A DNA stretch of 64,000 nucleotides from Geosiphon pyriformis (lineage: Eukaryota > Glomeromycota > Glomeromycetes > Archaeosporales > Geosiphonaceae), in NCBI GenBank assembly GCA_016748015.1, contig JAAOMT010000193.1, forward strand, positions 166,364 to 230,363, read 5' to 3'. This document shows positions 22,590-33,958 of the stretch, piece by piece. The position numbers and the translations under genes were made by a program. Each line of letters starts with the position of its first letter. Position 1 is the first letter of the stretch. The notes under the pieces were generated by a model, which was not told the DNA's origin, ran no database searches, and saw only the letters and a program-made list of their open reading frames with translations.

Positions 22590-23614
22590 TATTACCCAAG
22601 TAAAAAAACTGATCCAAAGTTATGAAAAAATGTAACCAAAACATGACATAACACAGAATAATGCATAATAACATTGGATAATGTGTTATAATTTAGGATA
22701 ATACAGGATAACACATTATAATATGGAATAACACAGAATAACATGTAATAACACCAGATAATGTATTATAACAGAGAATAACTAGAAATAATATAAAAAA
22801 ACAAAGCAATAACAGAAATAGCAAAGCAATAGTTAGCAATAATAAAACAATCAAAAGCAATCCTGTAAAACCAAAAAAATGTATAAAAGCAAGTAGTTGC
22901 AGAAGTTAGAAAAAAACATTTAGATACAAACCACTAGACAAAAATCAAATATTTATACTCCTTCATCATTTATTATATTCCATATTCATCTTCTGAAATA
23001 AATTAATTATTAAAAAATCAGAATCATGAATTCATGTTCTTAAACTTTGTGGAATTTACATAAATTAACTATTGTTTCATATCTTCATTCTAGGACAAAT
23101 GCTCTTAGCATAACTGTTTCGAACTATTAATGATTTGGATCAATTGCTCTTGATCACAGCAATTGATGATACTAATTTATCTTTTCTTTTCTTTTCTTTT
23201 CTTTTCTTTTCTTTATTTTTCTTTTGTGAAGTGGCAACATAGTAAAATTGACTGTCTGAAAATAGACTTTGTGATAGTCTGGTAAAAAAGAGAAGCTCTT
23301 TCTAAGTGTTTGAATATTAACATTATCTTGATAGCTTACCAGAAAAGTGAAAAAACAACATTAGACCCTAATAATTGTGCTCATTAACTTAGAAAAAAAA
23401 GCTTATCTTTATAAGAAGTTGCAATCAGTAAGAACCAAAACTCTGTGCCTTATAACCAAAGAACTTAATGGGTAAATTTACAACCAGTAAAATAAGATCT
23501 TCAGAAACTGATAATTAAAGAATAAGCCACTGAAATTATGCAAAGCATGCATTACCAATACTTAAGAGTACCAAATATTACTATTTCTTTACTCTATTAA
23601 GTTTATTTATAACA
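22590..23614 (+). repeat. Family D solo LTR (1025 bp)
   Basis: Inserted in the B1 coding region just after the protease. It starts TATTACCCAAG (TGTTACCC with G-to-A) and ends TTATAACA. Flanks are ATGG (22586-22589) and ACAG (23615-23618), both one deamination step from ACGG. No internal sequence is present. Near the start (22640-22790) there is an irregular array of ATAACA/GGATAAT-like units every 10-13 bp, and near 23180-23230 a TTTTC microsatellite. No other copy of this LTR is in the window, so the orientation is not certain. Confidence 0.72.
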
Positions 23615-23618
23615 ACAG

Positions 23619-24160
23619 TTGCTTTTCTTAAGGGGCTTTGAAGTGATTACAAGTGGCAGATGCACAAGTATGCTGTTCATCAAATTTCAACTAAAGCTTT
23701 TGCATATTCCAGTTGAGAATGGCATTGGTTTTGGACAGCCAATTATTATCAATAAGAGTTTGGTACTGGGTAACTTCTATGACTAATACTTTGATGGATA
23801 TGATGATGCTGTTGACTTCAAATAGGAAATCATTGATTTTGCCAATAAAAGTTTTGGTCATTCTATCAGCTGTAATAATTCAAATGCTGGCAGCACAATC
23901 AACTCAGTGACCTAATTGGTCTATAAGTTGTTATGTAATAATGCTGTCTGCTGATCCACTATAAAGGATCAGCTTGATAAACTGACCATCAACTTTGGCA
24001 TCAATGTACATTGCAGTGGTGAGTTTCATATCAAGAGTGGCTTTATTAAAAAGAGATACTTTGGTTGGTTCCTCTATTTTGAAAAGAAAAATTGCTGCTA
24101 ATGATTTGTTGTTGGTAACAGTTGCAAATAAGATATTACTGGTAAGTGGTATTTGGTTAG
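23619..24160 (-). pseudogene. B1 retropepsin-like protease
   Basis: Minus-strand protease domain. From right to left: ATVTNNKSLAAIFLFKIEEP near 24090-24130, TAMYIDAKVDGQFIKLILYSG near 23955-24010 around the active site (Asp-Ser-Gly reads Tyr-Ser-Gly), and NNWLSKTNAILNWNMQKL near 23690-23750. It ends in CNHFKAP where LTR D inserted; the frame goes on at 22589. Homologous to B2 38351-38950. Confidence 0.78.
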
Positions 24161-26340
24161 TTTTCTAATAATTGGTTTGAGTATCTTCTGGAGTTACAAG
24201 GAGGCTTAAATTGTTTTGAAAATTTGGGTTTTGGGTATAACCAGTTCCCAAATTTCACTGACATGGTCTTGATTATAAAGTTAATGAACTGGGAATCAGT
24301 TGATGAATTACTATTGTTAATCTCTAGTTTTGCTGAATCATTTTCAGTTTTTGATTTCCAGTAAGCACAGTTATTTGTGGCAGTGTTTGGATTTGCTAGA
24401 GTTGATAAATTATTTATGATTGTAGTTGATAAACAACTGGTGCTAAGGTTTGATAAATAGGTGGTTAATAGATTGGCTGCTGTATTATTAGTAGGTAATT
24501 CAGTTGATATGGTTCTGAGTTTGGTTAATAATTCAGAGTTTGAAACTAGCAATTGGGGTTTTGATATTGATTTCCTGATTGTTGGTTATTTAAGTAATTA
24601 CAACAGTCAATTTGTAAGTGTTCTTGTTTATCACAATAGTGGCAACTACATGTTTCAGTTTACTATTATAGATTAGTGGATGATAATAGATGTGACTAAT
24701 TTTGGGAATAATTTGAGTTTCCCTAATTATTGCATTATTATAAAGGTTAATAAATTCTGATTGTTGTTAGTTAAGTATTTTTCTAATTTCTGATTGATCA
24801 AATCACTGAACTGTTTCAATTTGAAATCTAAGTCAGATAATCTGTTTATTACTAGATTTATGGCTTGTGTATGATTGGCTTTTAGTTCAGCTAATTCAAA
24901 GTCTCTAAAATGTGTAACTGCAGCTTGAAAGATACCTGGATATAATGAACATATGTGTTAAATGCTACTGTATAGCCCATGGATAAACTGATTCAAGATC
25001 TGAGCTACTGTGAAATAGTCAGCATTAATGGCTTGAATTTAGCACAGATTTCTGTAGAAGTGTTCTAGATAAGTAGTGATTGCTTTATTTTCTCCTTACT
25101 TAATAGTGATAAAGATGTTTGCCAAGCAGTTAATGCTATTATTGTTACTGAAATATCTTAAGAATTCAAGTTTGAATTTTTGGAAAGTTTGTGGTCTGGC
25201 AGCTAAACTCTAATACAATGAATTAGTAGTATCTTGGAGAAAATAGAAAATTATTTAAAGGACTCTGTTGTTATTTTATCCATTAACTGTAATGATTTTT
25301 TCTATATCATTGAGTCATACTTGGACATTGTCTTTCTTACTGATGAATTTTTTAATTTTGGCAATAGATGCATATGTCATTAGTACTAATGGTAGTTGTT
25401 ATTACAGTTAGAGTTGCTATTGCAGTTGTTGCTGAAGTAGTGGTTGTGGCTATTGCTATTGCTGTTTGGCAATTGGTGCGGCTGGTGGTGAATTGATTAT
25501 GATTACTGGAGGTAATTTTTGGGCAACAATAGGGGCAGTATTTGGATTGTTCTAATTTTGCTAAGTTAGAATAATTGGGGTTTGAATTTCTGAGTTTTTT
25601 AGAATTAGATTTTGCTTATTAATTTCTTAATTGCTATCTTTTTTTCCTTCAGAGTTGGTTATTTTCCAAGAACTAATGGCTTTGAAATCTAGTTGTAGTA
25701 GTAGTGATTAAGTTCTTAATAGTGTTGGAGATTATGATTTAAATCCCTCAAAATAATTGCCATATGTTTTTAGTAACTCTGCTTTCTTTTGTTTACTTTG
25801 GAATAAGATTCTGTTTAATGGTATTGTTGTATTTATGATAGACATGCTTGTTGATATTATATTTATGGTGCTTCTGGATGTGTGATAATATGATGATTTA
25901 GCAAGTGAGTTGACTTGCTGTTTTTTCCAAGTAGATAATTGTATTTGTTTTGGAGTTTTTGTTGGTGTTTGCAATTTTCTTTTTTTTTTGTCAGCAAAAG
26001 TGATGGAAAATCTTTGTTTGGTGTATTTTTCTATTTTTCTATTTTTTTTATAATTAATGATACAAATAAATAATTCTGTGGTAGTATGATGCTTTGGAGT
26101 AGTTTACTGAAGAAATTGTTGAAGGCTAATTTTGGATCTTCTTGGGCTCCCAAATAATATATTATTCTTTTGTTAACATAGCAGTTGAAAGCTAATTTTA
26201 TTGGTCAATTATTATTTGTTAATCCAAGGTGAGTGTAATAATGTTGAAATAAGGATTTTGCAAATTCCAAATGGTTTGTTTCTGTTTTTTCAGATTCTGC
26301 CACTGTTTCAGATGAGTGCTGTTGGTGCTAGTTCTTTGTT
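24161..26340 (-). pseudogene. B1 Gag polyprotein
   Basis: Decayed Gag. Right end: the ATG-less N-terminal segment with TNHLEFAKSL then HLGLTNNN near 26200-26290, KYTKQRFSITFADKKK near 25980-26030, and an open stretch at 25732-25974 (RILFQSKQKKAELLKTYGNY). The capsid-like domain with MTYASIAKIKKF lies near 25370, IQAINADYFTVAQILNQFI near 25000, and the zinc knuckle CHYCDKQEHLQIDC near 24600-24640. A Tyr/Gln/Pro-rich tail and an open stretch (24157-24552) lead to the protease. Many CAA/CAG codons have become stops. Confidence 0.82.
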
Positions 26341-26349
26341 AGATTATAC

Positions 26350-26367
26350 TTTACAGGAAGCACCAAA
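26350..26367 (-). other. Primer-binding site of B1
   Basis: Minus strand after the 5' LTR reads TTTGGTGCTTCCTGT, the family B version of the site, also at 36064, 45100 and 57422. Confidence 0.65.
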
Positions 26368-27161
26368 TGTTACAGGTAATTATTTGGAATTTTCAATCAA
26401 ATAACAAATTCATAACTTGGTACTAATAGCTAATACAATTGTTATGATTTAAAAGTTTTGGTTGAATCCTTTGTATAATCAACAGAAATTCGATGATGTG
26501 TAATTTTTTTGTGATGAGTTTTCTAATTTTTTTCTTTAACTTAGTGGTTAGTTTATTCTGGCAGTCATGTCTTTCTGGTAAGCTATCTAATTTTTACTCT
26601 GTACTCTTCTATTTAGGTCTTTTATCAGGCTATTTGTGATGTCAATAATTCAGTGCTTAATCTTTAATTAATTAGTATACAATTATAAAAGAGAAAATTA
26701 ATGAAAAAAAGAAATAAAAAAAATAAAAAAAATAAACCAAAGCAATTAAAGTTAATATCTTATCAATAGCTGTAATTAAGAGCTATTGTTTCAATATAAT
26801 TAAGTATTTGATACTATCAATATAAAGTGTTAATAGTGGAGAATAGATTGAAATAGCAAATAATTATTTATTAATATTTGTGAATTAAAAGGTTTCTTAG
26901 ATGAAATCTAAATTAAAAGGTTTGCCTTTTTTGCTTCTAATACTACTGTTATATATACATATTTAAGATTCCTTAATTCTTCTATTTTTTCTACCAGAAA
27001 TCCTAGAATTTCTGGAATCCAGTGATTTTTTATATGAAAATCCTGTAATTCCTAAAATTCTGTAATTCCTTTGAGAGAAATCCTGGAATTCTATATTTTA
27101 CTACATCTACTTCTAATTGGCTAATATATATTACTATGATTCTTATCTTTTATGAGTAACA
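26368..27161 (-). repeat. B1 5' LTR (794 bp)
   Basis: Plus-strand start TGTTACAGG, end GAGTAACA. Carries the AGGAATTCC-like near-palindromes at about 26990-27100. Followed by CCAA, a decayed copy of the CCGG target. Confidence 0.9.
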
Positions 27162-27165
27162 CCAA

Positions 27166-27947
27166 ATAGTAAAAAAAATGTTGTCTTCTTTAGTATTTGC
27201 TGATGTTCATCTAATAATTTTTTGCTAAGCATTAGTATTAATTTCTTGTGAGAACCATGTAGTAAAAGAGTCTTAAAGATAGCTACCAACAATTTGGAAC
27301 TTGTATTTATTATCATATTGGTTGGCAGTGGCAGCTTTTTTAAAGTCATCTAACTATTCAATTGGATCTTGTACATTGTTTCTAAATAAAGGTAGTAGAA
27401 TGTTATTTTTTCACCTTAAAGCAATTTGTATGTCTTGAAGGGCAATCAGAATGTTTTGTTGTATAAGATTATTAGCCATTGGTTTAAGAGTAGCTGTTTG
27501 TGTAGAATGTTCTAATTTACTTGAGAAAAAATTAAAAACAAAAGTAGTTTGATAGCTTTCTTCTTTTGTTTTAAAGAGTGTTTTAGTTAGCTAATAGACA
27601 GCAATCCAAATGTGAATTTGGTAATTTAGATATTCAAAATCAGAAGACTGTTGTTCAAAGATTATGAAATATAAAAGCTAATTGATATTGTTATTTATTT
27701 TTTTAAAGTTGTCTTCAAAATAAGCTTGATCAAAGTAATAAATTGTATAAGCTATATAAATTTCAGCTAAATAATTGTTTAGAAACTAGTTTCAAAAGTC
27801 CTAGAATTGTCTGCTGGATTGTTTTTCAATAAAGAAACAAATCAAGCAGAAGGGCAAAAAATTGAGTTCAATAAAATTTAGATTGTTTTTGTTGTGTGCT
27901 TTAAAGTATTCTTCTAATTGTTGTAGCAGATATGAATAATTACTCAT
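27166..27947 (-). pseudogene. Family C Gag, N-terminal half
   Basis: Begins with an ATG at 27945-27947 reading MSNYSYLLQQLEEY, and runs leftward through a helical region with stops. A capsid-like part near 27290-27420 reads LDDFKKAATANQYDNKYKFQ, then WFSQEINTNA and IIRWTSANTKEDN, ending FFTIW at 27166. It is interrupted there by the CCGG-site insertions; the frame continues at 5612 as KFRTLILISKW. Unlike the A and B Gag proteins, this one has an ATG close to the primer-binding site. Confidence 0.78.
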
Positions 27948-27999
27948 ACAATAAGAAACAAAATAAATTTTAATAACCTTACAGAGAGCACCAATTTTA

Positions 28000-28739
28000 T
28001 GTTACAGGTTGGAGTAACAAGCTAACAAATAACAAAGAAGAACAGAATTGTAAGATAATAAAAAGAATCAAAGAGAATTCAACTTTAAAGAGTGAATTGA
28101 ATAAGTATGAATTCAATGTGTAAGATCAGTCTCATAAAATACCTCAGTCACTATATATTTCAAAAGATAACCAGAAAATCTGAAGGCAGAAAAATAGTCT
28201 GTACTATTAACAAATGATTACACACTGGTATAATTCTATGTTTCATATTAGCACTCTTAGAATTCAATATTAGGTATTAAATGTACTCTTCAGTCACATT
28301 TTTATTCAATAATCTTCAAATGCTTCAATTATACGTTTTAGGAAAAAGGTAGGGAATAACCAACAAATAATTTTTTATTCTAAAATGTTTAGATACTTGA
28401 AAATAAAGAAAAAAAAATTTGTGATAAGAGAAAAATTGAAATAAAAGTTGTTATTTTATTTATTTGATTTCCTTAATTTTTGACATGCTTTGTTTTCTAA
28501 TATGTCTTTCTACAGCTAAAAGATTCATTGCTTATATAGTTATCAAAAGTAGTCAATAATTACTATCTAAAAATAGAATAGCTAATTATATGACATTAGT
28601 GGCTAATACATATAATAATTAATAAAAAGTATGGGTTTTAACTATAATAATATGTAATTGAGTAATAATTAATAACACAAGTTTTTTTATTTACAGATTT
28701 AATAAAATTTCAAATATTATAAATATTGGTTTTAACTGA
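28000..28739 (-). repeat. Family C LTR (incomplete)
   Basis: The plus strand begins TGTTACAGG at 28000, right after a primer-binding site (minus strand TTGGTGCTCTCTGTAAGG, 27976-27993). This fits the 3' end of the 5' LTR of the minus-strand C element. The other LTR end could not be found; it is interrupted at 28740 by a B-type LTR. There is no second C LTR in the window to compare. Confidence 0.6.
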
Positions 28740-29345
28740 TATTGCTTATAAAAAAAGAATACAAAAAAAATAGTAAGAAAATAAATAGAGAAAATAGACC
28801 AATAAGAAAATAATATTTAGCATGTAAACACATTGTTCAATAATATAAAGCATTGTTAAAGAATCATGACACATTGTTCAGCAATAAGCATATTGTTAGA
28901 AATTACAGACATATTGCTCAACAATATAAGTATTGCTTAAGAAATTATGGCATATTGTTTATGAATATGCAGAATCTTGTATAATATAAATTATATATAT
29001 ATAATAAAAGTATTAAAAGCAGAAAAAATAATTTCAAAAGAATTCTAAGAGAATTCAATAGAGTTTTATTAATTTAGAACAATTTCTTTTCTTCTCTATT
29101 TATTAACCCTTATTTTAAGGATAGTTGCTATTAACTGAAATAAAATTATATTAATAAAATATCTTTTTAATTCTTCAAATTCATGTTATTGTTATTTGTT
29201 TAAAAATTTAATTACTCTTCTATTTATTAACACTTTATGTTGATAAAATCTAATACTTAATCATACTGAAACAATAGCTTTTGATTATGACTATTGACAG
29301 GATACTAATTTCTTATTTTCTTATTGGTTTATTTTCTCTATTCAT
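28740..29345 (+). repeat. Divergent, truncated family B LTR
   Basis: Starts TATTGCTTATAAAAAAAG, a decayed form of the TGTTACTCATAAAAAAAA start of the B4 LTR. From 28780 to 28980 it shares with the B4 LTR (56690-56830) an array of CATATTGCT/AGCAAT units instead of the AGGAATTCC units of other B LTRs. Homology goes on through the TTGACAGGATACTAA block near 29300 and fades near 29345. Left flank is CTGA. Confidence 0.7.
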
Positions 29346-31330
29346 TTTTTCTACTATTTTTCTTGTATTTTTTTTCTATAAGTAATACTAGTTGTATATA
29401 AAGCAGTATTTTATTTTTATTTTTTGTATTTAATGATTTTTGTTCATATTAGCTTTAGCTATATGTACTGTATTTTTTTAATCAAAATAAACTACTCAGT
29501 TATAACTAAATTAACACAATCTGCTTGAACAAATTTAATTACAACTTTTTGTTACAGTCTCACCAACTGCATTCTAATTGACTTAATCTTATTAAATTCA
29601 GATAGCACAGTACATACAGTCTTAATTAATGTTTTAATTAATATTTTCTTTATTATTATAGCTTAATTTAAATGAATTACTAATTTTTTAAGATTGGTGT
29701 TTACAATAATATTTTCAGTTCTTATTAAATTAATTGTATATACCAAGCTAAATTCAGAAATGAAATTAGCTTTAATAATTCCAGCAAATTTTGAAAGAAT
29801 AAAAGTTTTTTCAAAACCATTGATTTTTAAGAACAATTTTTTTATTACTACAAGTTTTTTTTGAAATAATTTTGTTTAAACCAATATCTAAAGCAAAAAA
29901 CTTTTTAACAAATACATTGACTAGATTTTTTAATAAAGAGAAAAAACCAAAAAAACATTCAGAAAGACATTATTATTATTAACATTCAAAAAATTAATCT
30001 TTTTAAGTAGTATTTTTAAGACTATTTTAGTTATTAATCTAGAATTTTTTGACATTAAATGTAAATTTTTTTTATCAAAAACATTATTTTTTCCATATTT
30101 TATATTGGTTTTTTTATTAAAAACTTTTTTTTTATATCAATACTATTGGATTTAGTAGTATTGTCAATTTAAAATTCTAAAAATTCTTATTTATTTTATT
30201 ATTAAAATTATCTCTATTAATTATATTATTATTTAAAACATTTTTTTTTTCTAAATAAAACATTTTTGTTAACAATTTTAGAACCAGAATTCTTAATAGT
30301 CTTCTTTATAATAGTAATATTGAAACTAATAACAGCCTTATATTTGAACAAAAATAGTTTAGATATATTGACTTAAATGATTGAAAAAAGAAACTGAAAA
30401 ATTTTTTTTATTAAAATTAGAATTTTTTCATGATTATTAAAATAAATAAAAGAAAAAAGTTTATAATATTTTTATATATATTATTTTTTTTTACATTTAA
30501 TGAGTGAGGCCCAAATGAATATTTTTAAATATATTATTTTAAGAATAATAATAAAAATAATTTAAATTTATAAGTTAAAATAGTAATTTTTATTTACAAT
30601 AAAATAAATTTAATACAAAAATAAAAATAGTTATTAAGTTTTTGATTATTTAATTATAAGATGTTTTTTTATTAATATTATTTATAATTATTTTTATTTT
30701 TAATAATATAAAATATTTAAATATTTTTTAATATATTTCAAATTTTTGTTATTATGCTATTTATAATACTAATATTTAAATTATTTTTTGTTTTTTTATT
30801 TTTTTATTTGAATAATATTATATACATGAAAAAGTTTTTAAAGTTAATATAATTTATAAAATAAATTTGATTATACCAAAAATAACAAGTTTAATAATAT
30901 TAAATAAAAAAAGAAAATTGCAGTTTTTTTAATTATTTAAGTTTAATTAATAATATAAATTTTTTTTTTACATCTTTAATTGGTAATATATATAATTTAA
31001 AATATAATATTAACTAATTTAGATAACTGGTTACATACAAACAAAACATAATCAAATTTTGTTTTTTTATAAAATTGTTAATATTAATATTTTAAACTTT
31101 AAATTATTACAAATTAAAATAAGCATCGCATATTTTTTATTCAAAAATAATGTATTATTTAAAAAATCTAAAATAAAAATTAGTCATTAACAGCTAAAAA
31201 AATAAAATACTTTTTAATTCCGAAAATATAAAAAAACAAAGATAAACATGACAAATTTAAAAATTAAGATTAATTTAAGCAAATAATAAAATTTTGTATA
31301 ACATAATTGTACATCAGTACATTTAAAAAT
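29346..31330. other. Very AT-rich non-coding stretch downstream of the kinase gene
   Basis: Almost only A and T, with homopolymer runs and no convincing reading frame. A TTTTTGTTACAGTCTCACC string near 29551 looks LTR-like but has no partner. The only recognisable piece is a 22-bp LINE-end motif at 30496. The region just left of 31331 would hold the 3' end signals of the kinase gene; several AATAAA-like strings are present and cannot be told apart from background. Confidence 0.6.
30496..30517 (-). repeat. Orphan LINE 3'-end motif
   Basis: TTTAATGAGTGAGGCCCAAA plus TG matches 33841-33862 except at two C/T-type positions. On the minus strand it is followed by an A-rich run, as at the LINE end. 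No other LINE sequence adjoins it, so it may be an extremely 5'-truncated copy. Confidence 0.5.
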
Positions 31331-32400
31331 CTAAGCTTGCATTATAGATAATTGCTCCTCTGGCAAATTAAACCATTCATCTTTTAGAGCATCATTTGCA
31401 GTCGGTCGACTATTAGAATTTTTGTTCATCAATTTTTCCCTAAACTGTTGAGCGGATGAAGAAAGTGAAATATGGTTGTAAATTAGAGTATGTTTGAAAA
31501 GATTTCCAACCATCCATATATCTCCTGCAGCGCTACAAAAGTCTTCCCCCGATTTATATTCTGGAGCTCCAATAGCCAATGAATCTCTTTGTAAAGTAAA
31601 TAGCAACAATTAGCAAACACGTCTAACCGTAAGTCGAAATTCTTTTATCACTGTACCTTGAAGCTCCTAAGGGAGCAGCTTCTTCAAAGTCAATTAACAT
31701 CCAACTATCATTCGGGAGTCTTAAAACATTATCCCAGCGAATATCCCGATGGACGACGTTCATCTTATGAAGTTTTTCTAGCGTTACAAGTACATGCCGT
31801 ATAGCATCTCGCAGCTCGCGTTCACATTTAGGAAATATCGTAAAGCCAACCGGAGCCAAATGTACTATCACTGAGTCACTTGTACGGGAATACTTAAGAA
31901 CCTTGATTGGTCCTAAGCCTGGAAGCGTATTTTGGTAAAAATTTTTATGGAAACCTAGATCAATAATGCTTGGTTTGTCTATTTTTTTAATGATCTTGTC
32001 GGGGAATATTGTAACAACACAATGTGACCGTTGGATATCATCGTATAGCCNNNNNNNNNNNNNNNNNNNNAAATTTGTTACCTGTATCATCTATTGCTGC
32101 ACGTAGTTTTTCTGCCCATTTTCGCAGCTCCTCCTTCCACTCGTCCTTCTCTATCTCCAGTTTTTTATTCACTTCTTCTAACTTTTCTTTTTGCTTTTCT
32201 AACTCTTGCATATCTTCTAACCACCAATTCTTTTCGTTTTCGTCCTTGTACTTCCTCTGTCTCAAATTCTTCTTCAAGTCATGTAACTCAACTTCCTTTT
32301 CACCCAGCTTCTCACCCTTCTCCTTCAGCTTCTCCACGCATCTCTCATAATGGGTCGTAGCCACCTCTAATTGACGTTTAATATCTTCAACAGCAGACAT
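31331..32400 (-). CDS. Coiled-coil and protein-kinase-like protein (two visible exons, assembly gap inside)
   Basis: The one likely host gene. The ATG is at 32398-32400. Residues 1-110 form a Lys/Glu-rich coiled coil (ELEKQKEKLEEVNKKLEIEK is typical). A 20-N gap (32051-32070) hides the frame link. After it a kinase-like domain shows a catalytic loop VVHRDIRWDN (about 31730-31765), LIDFEEA in place of DFG, then a 70-nt intron (31587-31656, GT...AG with a CTAAT-like branch site). The second exon (31331-31586) has GAPEYKSG, GDIWMVG and a closing RPTANDALKDEWF, ending in TAG at 31331. HRD and N are intact; no glycine loop is visible and DFG reads DFE. GC content is far above the surroundings and there are no stops, so it is under selection or recent. 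The HRDIRWxN loop resembles kinase-like domains expanded in mycorrhizal fungi; the substrate is unknown. Confidence 0.85.
32051..32070. other. Assembly gap of 20 N
   Basis: A fixed-length run of N inside the kinase gene. Frames before and after do not match through 20 bases, so the real gap length, and perhaps an intron, is unknown. Confidence 0.95.
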
Positions 32401-33840
32401 GGTGTTTTGCGTGTTTGTTATGGTTTGGGAAGATATGGGCCTAATATATGTTTGGTTCGTGTCAATGACGTTTCAGATCTTTGATTTATCAGTATTTAGG
32501 TAACAAACCCGCTATTGTTAAATTATAACCCTGCCGTATGCCTATATAATATAATTGTTTTTTAATAATTATTGTATTGTGCAATATTCATTAAATTATT
32601 TTTGTTTTGTTAAAATAACATTATTATTGTTTTATATATTTTAATATTGAATAAAATTCGTTTTATTATTTTAAAATAAAAATAATTGTGAGTTTTAAAA
32701 TTGGAAAAAATTAGACCAGTATTAAATATATTTAATTTATTATTTTGTATATATTAAACTTATTAAATAAAAGTTTATATATTTTAATTTGTAAATAAAA
32801 CAAATTTAATAATGTTATTTTTTATGTATTAATTAAATTAAAACTTAAAATATGTAACAAAAATATTAATTATACATTTTTTATATGTAATCAGTAATTT
32901 AAACTTATACTAAGATATATATAAATTAAAAAAAATATATTTGTTTTTATTTTAATTATGTATTTAATTTTTTATTTTAAACAGATCTATATATATTAAA
33001 GTTTTAATAACTTTATTATTACTTTTATATTAATGATTTATATTTTTACAAAATTATTAATTAATAATTTTTATTTTAATTAATAAATTTATTATTTTTA
33101 TTATTTAAAAAATATATACTATAATTTTTTATTAATTTTTAAATAATATCAATAATATATTTAATTTAAAAAAACTTAGGTATTTAATATTAAATAAAAC
33201 TATTTTTGATAATTAATAAAAAAGTAAATAAAACTATTTTTAATAATTAATACAAAAGTAATTTAAATTATTAACACATTAATATATTTAACTATAAATT
33301 TATTAAATAATTCAATTTTTTAGTGAAATTCCAAAAACTTTATTTTAAATTAAGCAAAAAAAAAGTTTTTATGTTTTTGGTTATATTTTTATAACTATTT
33401 TACAAAACAATAATTTTTTTGTCTTAAAATTAACAATTATTATTAATATTAATATAATTAAAAAAAAATCAGCAAAAAAAACTATTTATAATTTTACAAA
33501 TAGTATCTTTATATAAAAACCTAAAGTTTTGGTTAAAAATATTAAGATTTTAAATAATAAAATAAATTTAACTTTAAAAATACTTTTAAATAATACTAAT
33601 ATTAAATAGTTTGAAAATATAAAAGCTAATTTTGTAAAAAAAATCAAAATTTTTTCAAAAATTAATATTAATTATAAAACAAAAATAAAATTTTTTTAAA
33701 TTTTTAATTAAATATTTCTAAAACTAAAAAGATAAATACAAACAAAATAATAACTTTTTTATTTAATATTATTGTTTTTAACATAAATAAAAATAAAAAT
33801 TATTTTTATTTTTATATTCTATTTTTTTTTTTTTATAATA
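32401..33840. other. Upstream region of the kinase gene, then AT-rich desert
   Basis: About 120 bp next to the start codon (32401-32520) are of normal composition and probably hold the promoter and 5' leader; no clear element can be named. From 32550 to 33840 the sequence is almost pure A/T with no gene. The last 20 bases (33815-33840) are a T run, the poly(A) tail of the minus-strand LINE. Confidence 0.6.
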
Positions 33841-33958
33841 TTTAATGAGTGAAGCCTAAATGCTATTTAGCACAATATATCAAACTAAGTAATCTAAACT
33901 AGATACAAATCATGCACTTTTTACATATGACCAGTCATTCAGGCTAATCAAAACAACA

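Larger units (their letters stand above)
6471..27161 (-). mobile_element. Family B Ty3/gypsy element B1, with A2 and LTR D nested in it
   Basis: Minus-strand element with 3' LTR 6471-7262 and 5' LTR 26368-27161. Taking out A2 (7661-17489) and LTR D (22590-23614), with one target copy each, leaves about 9.83 kb, close to B3 without its insertion (about 9.78 kb). Order on the minus strand: 5' LTR, primer site, Gag, protease, Cys-rich module, dUTPase, reverse transcriptase/RNase H, integrase, tail, polypurine tract, 3' LTR. Flanks are CTGA (6467-6470) and CCAA (27162-27165). Every domain has stops. Confidence 0.92.

Noticed and set aside
22640-22790. CRISPR-like repeat array
   Set aside because: Units are short, irregular and without unique spacers, and lie inside an LTR of a eukaryotic element.
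23180-23230. TTTTC microsatellite as a functional site
   Set aside because: Simple repeat inside LTR D; nothing beyond slippage is indicated.
29551-29570. TTTTTGTTACAGTCTCACC as an LTR start
   Set aside because: No matching LTR body, partner or primer site follows on either strand.
32024-32360. Plus-strand Ser/Phe-rich open frames opposite the kinase gene
   Set aside because: They are complements of the Lys/Glu coiled-coil codons and run into the N gap.
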